Part shown: piece after piece, positions 58,222 through 64,000 of the stretch
Position numbering within the stretch: position 1 is the first letter of the stretch
Layout of the letters: each line of letters begins with the position of its first letter
NCBI RefSeq assembly: GCF_019047785.1
Contig: NZ_CP077290.1
Span: 3,658,001 to 3,722,000 of the forward strand
Direction of reading: 5' to 3'
Length of the DNA stretch: 64,000 nucleotides
Source: Enterobacter cancerogenus
GTDB taxonomy: Bacteria; Pseudomonadota; Gammaproteobacteria; Enterobacterales; Enterobacteriaceae
Translations under genes and position numbers: made by a program
Notes under the pieces: generated by a model
The model's input: the letters and a program-made list of their open reading frames with translations, nothing else
Databases searched by the model: none
Told to the model about the DNA's origin: nothing

Positions 58222-60981
58222 TCAGTTCCCCAACAGCTTCATCGCTTCCCGCGTGACGTTATCCATCTCATCCAGCAGCTCCAGGAACTCTGGCTCAAGC
58301 TCCGATTCTGGCGTACCTGCCCGCAGTTGCTGCTCCAGCAGCTGGCACAGGTTTTTCAGCCTCGGTACGCCGCTGTAGCCGCAGCTCCCGTGCAGCTTGT
58401 GAATAGCCTCAAGCAGGCCGTCAGGATTTTCGCCAACCAGCTGTTCTTCCACTTTATTGCGAATTTCCGGCAGGAAGGCGACCAGCATCTGCAGCATCTC
58501 GCGGGCCAGATCCGGTTTACCCGCCGCCTGTCGCAGCGCCAGCTGCCAGTCGAAGGTCGCGTTTTGATTGACGCTAATCTCTGCGGGCTCGGCTGAAAAC
58601 GTATAGGTTCCGCCGATATGCCCGGGCTTATAGCGCAGCAGCAGGCTGTGCAGCTTCTCTTCGTCGATCGGTTTTGCCAGATAATCATTCATCCCGGCGC
58701 TGAGGAGTTTCTCTTTCTGCCCGGCCATCGCATGAGCGGTGACGGCAATGACCGGCGTCTGCTGCTGGTGTGGAAGCTGGCGGATCAGTTCGCAGGCGCG
58801 AATGCCGTCCATGCCCGGCATCTGAATGTCCATCAGGATCAGATCGAACTGCATCTGTTTAGCCTGTTCAACCGCCTGTGCGCCGCTGTCGCACAGTTCA
58901 ACGTGCTGCACCTGATCTTCCAGCAGCACGCCAATCAGCTTCAGGTTTGCCGGGTTGTCGTCCACTGCCATCACGGTCATCGGCAATTTGTGTTCGTCGT
59001 TAACCAGCGGCAGGGGCTGGTTGCTCAGGCGACAATATTCCGTTAACGCAGGCAGCAGCCGTGTGGCGGTGAGCGGTTTCAGAAGGCAGGCGGCGGCCCC
59101 GTCGTTTTTAAGCTCTTCCGCGTTGATTTGCGCGTGGCAGGGCAGCGCCAGCAGCAGGTAGTCGGTCATCGCCGCGGCTTTTGCCAGGCGCTCCTGCTGC
59201 ATGGTCAACTCACCGGTAAAGGTGACAGGAATACCCATCAGCAAAATATCGTAATGTTCAACGGCGAGCGCGGAGAAGGTCGGGCTGTAAATCACCTCCA
59301 GCGGCGTGGTGCTTAGCACGTCCAGCGTACACTGGGCGGCTGCCGCGTTTGGCTCAACGTAGGCCAGACGCATCCCTTTCAGGCAGTCGGTGATCGGGCC
59401 GTCCGTCAGCACGTTAGGGTTCAGGTCAAGGTTAATGTGGAACCAGAAAGTGGAGCCTTTATTCGGCTGGCTGTGGAAGGAGATATCTCCTCCCATCTCT
59501 TTGACCAGTTTTTGAGTGATGACCAGCCCCAGCCCGGTGCCGCCATGACGGCGGGAAATACTCGCATCCGCCTGGCGGAACGCCTGGAACAGGCGCGACT
59601 GATCGCGCTCCGGAATGCCGATGCCGGTGTCACGGATCTGCACCTCAATCTGCACTTTGTTGTTACTCAGCGCCCGCTTCTCGACCAGAATGTCGATGTT
59701 GCCGCTTTCGGTAAACTTAATGGCATTCCCCACCAGGTTGGTGATGACCTGCTGCAGACGCAGCGGGTCGCCAATCACGTTGTCCGGCACGTCGTTCTTG
59801 ATGTTGAGCGTCAGCTCCAGCCCTTTATCGTGCGATGAATGGGCAAGCAGCGTCACCACTTCATCCAACGTGCTGCGCAGCGGGAAAGGAATGCTCTCAA
59901 GGATCAGCTTCCCGGCTTCCAGCTTCGAGAAGTCCAGCACGTCGTTGATGATGGTCAGCAGGTTATTGGCCGACCGTTCGATGGTGTGCAGGTGATCGCG
60001 CTGAGTGGGGTTCAGCTCGCTTTTGAGCGTCAGGCGGGTAAAGCCGATCACGCCATTGAGCGGAGTACGCAGCTCGTGCGACATATTGGCAAGGAACTCA
60101 GACTTGATACGCGCCGCTTCCTGGGCGCGCTTTTTGGCGAGATCCAGCTCAACGTTCTGGATCTCCATCTGCTCCAGCGTCTCGCGCAAATCGGAGGTCG
60201 CCTGGTCGACGTTATGCTGCATCTCTTCGTGATAGGCCGCCAGCGACATCGCCATTGAGTTAATGCCGTTTTTGAGCATATCCAGCTCGCCCAACATAAA
60301 GCCTTCCACGCGGCTGTCGAGCTGGCCGCGGCGAATGCGGTCAACGGTGTTGACCATGTTGCGGATAGGCCCCGTGACGTCGCGCATCAGCCGCCAGCCG
60401 AAAATCAGGGCGATGCCAATGCAGAACAGCATCATCAGGCCCGAGATAAAAATCTCTTTGTACTGCTGCAGCCGGACCGATTTCAGATCAAGCTCCAGCG
60501 CCACGTATCCCAGCATATTGCTGCTGGACTTGGCGTCAGACAGGGCTGATTCATCCGGCGAATAGCTCTCTGAGATAATGGGCGTGCGCAGGATCATAAT
60601 ATCGCCCCGCCGGAGCACGGTGAGATGGCGGGGGAAGGGCGAACCGTCCGGGATTTTCAGCTCGGCAGGATCGAGATGAAAATTCGACGTGACGAACAGA
60701 CGGTTGTGCTCGTCATACACGGATATGGCGCGCACGATCTCGGAGTGACGGCGATGCAGCACGCTGATGAGCTGGCCGATGGATTCACGGTTTTGCAGGT
60801 TCATCCCATACTCGCTGGAGACGGCGAGCGGCTCAATGATGCTCGCTCCCGCATCTTCCAGCTGCCGCTGTAAATCGTTATAGCGGTGGACGACAAAGAA
60901 GATGCTCAGCAGCAAACCGATGAGAACGGTCGGGGCGAGGATCAAAATCATCATGCGCGCACGCAGGCTGTAGTTGGTCAT
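58222..60981 (-). CDS. barA: Hybrid sensor histidine kinase BarA
   Basis: A 919-residue tripartite sensor kinase that phosphorylates UvrY; short-chain carboxylates are proposed stimuli. Two membrane helices (about 10-31 and 178-196) border a periplasmic domain, then HAMP (about 197-250), the dimerisation domain with H302 ([10 protein letters not shown]), the ATPase domain ([29 protein letters not shown]), a receiver with D718 ([10 protein letters not shown]) and an HPt domain with H861 ([10 protein letters not shown]). All three phospho-sites have E. coli numbering. It is divergent from rlmD, and drives csrB in the same window. Confidence 0.97.
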   Translation of the reverse strand: MTNYSLRARMMILILAPTVLIGLLLSIFFVVHRYNDLQRQLEDAGASIIEPLAVSSEYGMNLQNRESIGQLISVLHRRHSEIVRAISVYDEHNRLFVTSNFHLDPAELKIPDGSPFPRHLTVLRRGDIMILRTPIISESYSPDESALSDAKSSSNMLGYVALELDLKSVRLQQYKEIFISGLMMLFCIGIALIFGWRLMRDVTGPIRNMVNTVDRIRRGQLDSRVEGFMLGELDMLKNGINSMAMSLAAYHEEMQHNVDQATSDLRETLEQMEIQNVELDLAKKRAQEAARIKSEFLANMSHELRTPLNGVIGFTRLTLKSELNPTQRDHLHTIERSANNLLTIINDVLDFSKLEAGKLILESIPFPLRSTLDEVVTLLAHSSHDKGLELTLNIKNDVPDNVIGDPLRLQQVITNLVGNAIKFTESGNIDILVEKRALSNNKVQIEVQIRDTGIGIPERDQSRLFQAFRQADASISRRHGGTGLGLVITQKLVKEMGGDISFHSQPNKGSTFWFHINLDLNPNVLTDGPITDCLKGMRLAYVEPNAAAAQCTLDVLSTTPLEVIYSPTFSALAVEHYDILLMGIPVTFTGELTMQQERLAKAAAMTDYLLLALPCHAQINAEELKNDGAAACLLKPLTATRLLPALTEYCRLSNQPLPLVNDEHKLPMTVMAVDDNPANLKLIGVLLEDQVQHVELCDSGAQAVEQAKQMQFDLILMDIQMPGMDGIRACELIRQLPHQQQTPVIAVTAHAMAGQKEKLLSAGMNDYLAKPIDEEKLHSLLLRYKPGHIGGTYTFSAEPAEISVNQNATFDWQLALRQAAGKPDLAREMLQMLVAFLPEIRNKVEEQLVGENPDGLLEAIHKLHGSCGYSGVPRLKNLCQLLEQQLRAGTPESELEPEFLELLDEMDNVTREAMKLLGN

Positions 60982-61038
60982 GGCGTTCCGTTATGGGACA
61001 ATTAGGACAATTATGTTTATTTGAGAAAAATCTCGGCA

Positions 61039-62337
61039 ATGGCGCAATTCTACTCTGCAAAGCGACGCGTGACGACGCGTCAGATCATAACTGTTGAAGC
61101 CACCGAACTTGATCCCTTCGGTCAGGGTGTTGCACGGCACAATGGCAAGGCTCTGTTTATAGCAGGTTTGCTGCCATCGGAACGAGCAGAAATCACCCTG
61201 ACGGAAGATAAGCGCCAGTATGCCCGTGGGCAGGTGAAACGCCGTTTGAATGATAGCCCTGAACGCCGCGCACCACGTTGCCCGTACTTTGGCGTCTGCG
61301 GTGGCTGTCAGCAGCAGCATGCGAGCGTTGCCCTTCAGCAGGAGAGCAAAAGCCGCGCGCTGGCGCGCCTTATCAAACACGATGTTGACGAGATTATCGC
61401 CGACCAGCCCTGGGGCTACCGCCGCCGTGCCCGTCTGAGCCTCAGCTACCAGCCCAAAACAGCACGTCTGGAGATGGGTTTTCGTAAAGCGGCCTCCAGC
61501 GATATCGTGGATATCAGGCAATGCCCCATTTTGGTGCCCCGTCTTGAGGCATTGCTTCCGGACGTGCACGCTTGTCTCTCTACGCTAGACGGCGTGCGTC
61601 ATCTGGGACATATCGAACTGGTGCTGGCGAACAACGGTCCGCTGATGGTGCTTCGCCATACCGCTGCGCTGTCGAAAAAAGATCGAGAAAAACTGGAACG
61701 CTTTTCGCATTCACAGGATCTCGCCCTGTTCCTTGCGCCGCAAAGCGAGATACTGGAGCAGGTTACGGGAGAGGCCCCCTGGTACGCCTCAAACGGGCTA
61801 CGCTTAACGTTCAGCCCACGGGATTTCATCCAGGTGAATGACGGGGTGAATCAGCAGATGATCGCTACCGCACTGGCCTGGCTGGACGTGCAACAGAGCG
61901 ACCGCGTGCTCGACCTGTTCTGCGGAATGGGGAACTTCACCCTGCCGCTGGCGCAGAAAGCTGCCAGCGTGGTTGGCGTGGAGGGCGTAGAGGCGCTGGT
62001 GGCGAAAGGCCAGGAAAATGCCCGAGAGAACGGGTTGCAAAATGTGACATTCTTTCATCAAAATCTTGAGGATGATGTCACGCAACAACCCTGGGCAAGA
62101 CAGGGCTTTGACAAGATCCTGCTCGACCCGGCCCGCGCCGGTGCGCCGGGGGTCATGCAACATATTATTAAACTCGCGCCAAAGCGTGTGGTCTATGTTT
62201 CCTGTAATCCGGCAACGCTTGCCAGAGACAGCGAAGCATTAGTGAGCGGGGGTTACCAGATTCAGCGTCTGGCAATGCTGGACATGTTCCCGCACACTGG
62301 TCATCTGGAATCGATCGTGTTGTTTGAGCACATCTAA
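61039..62337 (+). CDS. rlmD: 23S rRNA m5U1939 methyltransferase RlmD
   Basis: A 432-residue SAM-dependent methyltransferase with an N-terminal TRAM domain and a [4Fe-4S] cluster held by cysteines in [15 protein letters not shown] plus a later CPI cysteine. The SAM loop is [14 protein letters not shown] and the catalytic cysteine lies in [14 protein letters not shown] chose the ATG at 61039 ([10 protein letters not shown]), as in E. coli; the TTG six codons upstream is less likely. It is 51 bp ahead of relA in the same orientation. Confidence 0.96.
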   Translation: MAQFYSAKRRVTTRQIITVEATELDPFGQGVARHNGKALFIAGLLPSERAEITLTEDKRQYARGQVKRRLNDSPERRAPRCPYFGVCGGCQQQHASVALQQESKSRALARLIKHDVDEIIADQPWGYRRRARLSLSYQPKTARLEMGFRKAASSDIVDIRQCPILVPRLEALLPDVHACLSTLDGVRHLGHIELVLANNGPLMVLRHTAALSKKDREKLERFSHSQDLALFLAPQSEILEQVTGEAPWYASNGLRLTFSPRDFIQVNDGVNQQMIATALAWLDVQQSDRVLDLFCGMGNFTLPLAQKAASVVGVEGVEALVAKGQENARENGLQNVTFFHQNLEDDVTQQPWARQGFDKILLDPARAGAPGVMQHIIKLAPKRVVYVSCNPATLARDSEALVSGGYQIQRLAMLDMFPHTGHLESIVLFEHI

Positions 62338-62388
62338 TGAGTTTGGCTTGTCGACTTCGACAGGCCCTGGTCCCTAAAGGAGAGGACG

Positions 62389-64000
62389 ATGGTTGCGGTA
62401 AGAAGTGCACATCTTAATAAAGCTGGTGAGTTTGACCCACAGAAATGGATCGCAAGTCTGGGAATTTCCAGCCAGCAGTCGTGTGAACGCTTAACCGAAA
62501 CCTGGGCCTATTGTCTTCGCACCACCACAGGGCACCCTGACGCCGAACTCCTGCTGTGGCGCGGCATCGAAATGGTCGAAATCCTGTCCATGCTGAACAT
62601 GGATATCGAAACGCTGCAGGCAGCGCTTCTGTTCCCGCTGGCAGACGCGGACGTGGTCAGTGAAGACGTGCTGGTTGAAAGCGTCGGAAAACCCGTGGTG
62701 TCGTTGATTCACGGCGTGCGGGATATGGCGGCCATTCGCCAGCTTAAAGCGGCGCAAACCGATTCAGTCTCGTCGGATCAAGTCGATAACGTGCGTAGAA
62801 TGCTGCTGGCGATGGTAGATGATTTCCGCTGCGTGGTGATTAAGCTGGCGGAACGGATTGCCCACCTGCGCGAGGTGAAAGATGCCCCGGAAGACGAGCG
62901 CGTGCTCGCCGCGAAGGAGTGCACCAATATTTATGCGCCGCTGGCCAACCGCCTGGGTATCGGCCAGCTGAAGTGGGAACTGGAAGATTACTGCTTCCGC
63001 TATCTGCACCCGGCGGAGTACAAGCGCATTGCGAAACTGCTGCATGAGCGCCGTATCGACCGCGAGCACTACATCGAAGAGTTTGTCGGCGGCTTACGCA
63101 AGTCGATGAAAGAAGAGAACGTGCGGGCTGAAGTGTATGGCCGCCCGAAACACATCTACAGTATCTGGCGCAAAATGCAGAAAAAACATCTCGCCTTTGA
63201 CGAGTTGTTTGACGTGCGCGCCGTGCGGATCGTGGCGGAGCGCCTGCAGGACTGCTATGCCGCTCTGGGGATAGTGCATACTCACTTCCGCCATCTGCCG
63301 GACGAGTTTGATGACTACGTCGCCAACCCGAAACCGAACGGCTATCAGTCCATTCATACCGTGGTGCTTGGCCCGGGCGGCAAGACGGTTGAAATCCAGA
63401 TCCGTACCAAACAGATGCACGAAGAAGCCGAGCTGGGCGTGGCCGCACACTGGAAGTACAAAGAAGGCTCCTCTGGCGGAGCGCGCTCCGGCCATGAAGA
63501 CCGCATCGCCTGGCTGCGCAAGCTGATTGCGTGGCAGGAAGAGATGGCCGATTCCGGTGAAATGCTCGACGAAGTACGCAGTCAGGTCTTTGACGACCGG
63601 GTGTACGTCTTTACGCCGAAAGGCGACGTTGTCGATCTGCCGGCGGGCTCTACGCCGCTCGACTTTGCCTATCACATTCACAGCGATGTGGGGCACCGCT
63701 GCATCGGCGCGAAAATCGGCGGGCGCATTGTGCCGTTTACCTATCAGCTGCAGATGGGTGACCAGATCGAAATCATCACCCAGAAGCAGCCGAACCCGAG
63801 CCGGGACTGGCTTAACCCGAACCTGGGCTATGTCACCACCAGCCGCGGACGGTCTAAAATTCACGCCTGGTTCCGCAAGCAGGATCGTGACAAAAACATT
63901 CTTGCCGGTCGCCAGATCCTTGACGACGAGCTGGAACATATCGGCATCAGCCTGAAAGAGGCGGAGAAATTCCTGCTGCCGCGCTACAACTTTAACGAGC
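62389..64000 (+). CDS. relA: GTP pyrophosphokinase RelA, 5' part
   Basis: The first 537 codons of the stringent-response (p)ppGpp synthase, which senses uncharged tRNA on stalled ribosomes; E. coli RelA has 744 residues, so the ACT end lies beyond the window. It starts MVAVRSAHLNKAGEFDPQKW with AGGAGAGGA upstream. The pseudo-hydrolase domain has lost the HD pair (FPLADADVV), so this is a synthase only. The synthetase domain has YGRPKHIYSIWRKM, FDVRAVRIV and NGYQSIHT, and the TGS domain starts at VYVFTPKGDVVDLP (about residue 406). Confidence 0.97.
   Translation, partial: MVAVRSAHLNKAGEFDPQKWIASLGISSQQSCERLTETWAYCLRTTTGHPDAELLLWRGIEMVEILSMLNMDIETLQAALLFPLADADVVSEDVLVESVGKPVVSLIHGVRDMAAIRQLKAAQTDSVSSDQVDNVRRMLLAMVDDFRCVVIKLAERIAHLREVKDAPEDERVLAAKECTNIYAPLANRLGIGQLKWELEDYCFRYLHPAEYKRIAKLLHERRIDREHYIEEFVGGLRKSMKEENVRAEVYGRPKHIYSIWRKMQKKHLAFDELFDVRAVRIVAERLQDCYAALGIVHTHFRHLPDEFDDYVANPKPNGYQSIHTVVLGPGGKTVEIQIRTKQMHEEAELGVAAHWKYKEGSSGGARSGHEDRIAWLRKLIAWQEEMADSGEMLDEVRSQVFDDRVYVFTPKGDVVDLPAGSTPLDFAYHIHSDVGHRCIGAKIGGRIVPFTYQLQMGDQIEIITQKQPNPSRDWLNPNLGYVTTSRGRSKIHAWFRKQDRDKNILAGRQILDDELEHIGISLKEAEKFLLPRYNFNE

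Overview
The window is an enterobacterial chromosome segment, almost certainly core genome of an Enterobacteriaceae species close to Enterobacter, Lelliottia or Leclercia. Nearly every gene matches an Escherichia coli K-12 counterpart in length, motifs and order. The E. coli block relA-rlmD-barA-gud-csrB-syd-queF-ppnN-sdaCB-xni-rlmM-gcvA-gcvB-csdAE-tcdA-mltA-metZWV-amiC-argA-recDB-ptrA-recC-thyA-lgt-ptsP-rppH-mutH-tas-lplT-aas-omrAB-galR-lysA is present, read here from lysA to relA. Naming is from recognition of sequence and order; no search was run.

Region 1 (1-7433): the 3' part of lysA and the whole of galR flank a 5.4 kb accessory cassette. It holds a LacI-type regulator, an orphan cellobiose-type PTS EIIC, a GH1 6-phospho-beta-glucosidase, an UxuR/ExuR-like GntR regulator and a GNAT acetyltransferase. 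The cassette overlaps the 3' ends of lysA and galR by 31 and 40 bp. It is the main lineage-specific content.

Region 2 (7434-19073): the paired OmpR-regulon sRNAs omrB and omrA, aas-lplT (lysophospholipid salvage), tas, ygdR, mutH, a DnaA-box cluster at the position of the replication element DARS2, rppH-ptsP and lgt-thyA. Region 3 (19210-34112): the prepilin-like cluster ppdA-ppdB-ygdB-ppdC, then recC-ptrA-recB-recD (double-strand-break repair with an embedded periplasmic protease), then argA with two ARG boxes.

Region 4 (34289-44031): amiC, three identical initiator tRNA genes (metZWV), mltA, tcdA, csdAE, ygdI, the sRNA gcvB divergent from gcvA, ygdD-rlmM, a 140-bp inverted-repeat element and xni. 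Region 5 (44145-52529): sdaB/sdaC (serine uptake and deamination), ppnN, queF, syd, the CsrA-sequestering RNA csrB with an upstream UvrY palindrome, and yqcC-truC-yqcA.

Region 6 (52868-64000): gudP-gudX-gudD (D-glucarate use) followed by a glycerate 2-kinase gene, then barA, rlmD and the 5' part of relA. BarA and its output RNA CsrB are both in this window, so two parts of the BarA/UvrY-Csr circuit sit within about 10 kb. I found no CRISPR array, insertion sequence, prophage or defence island, and no convincing undescribed system. The best leads are the doubly regulated beta-glucoside cassette, a CRP-like palindrome inside DARS2, and a PurR-like box in the long gap upstream of sdaC.
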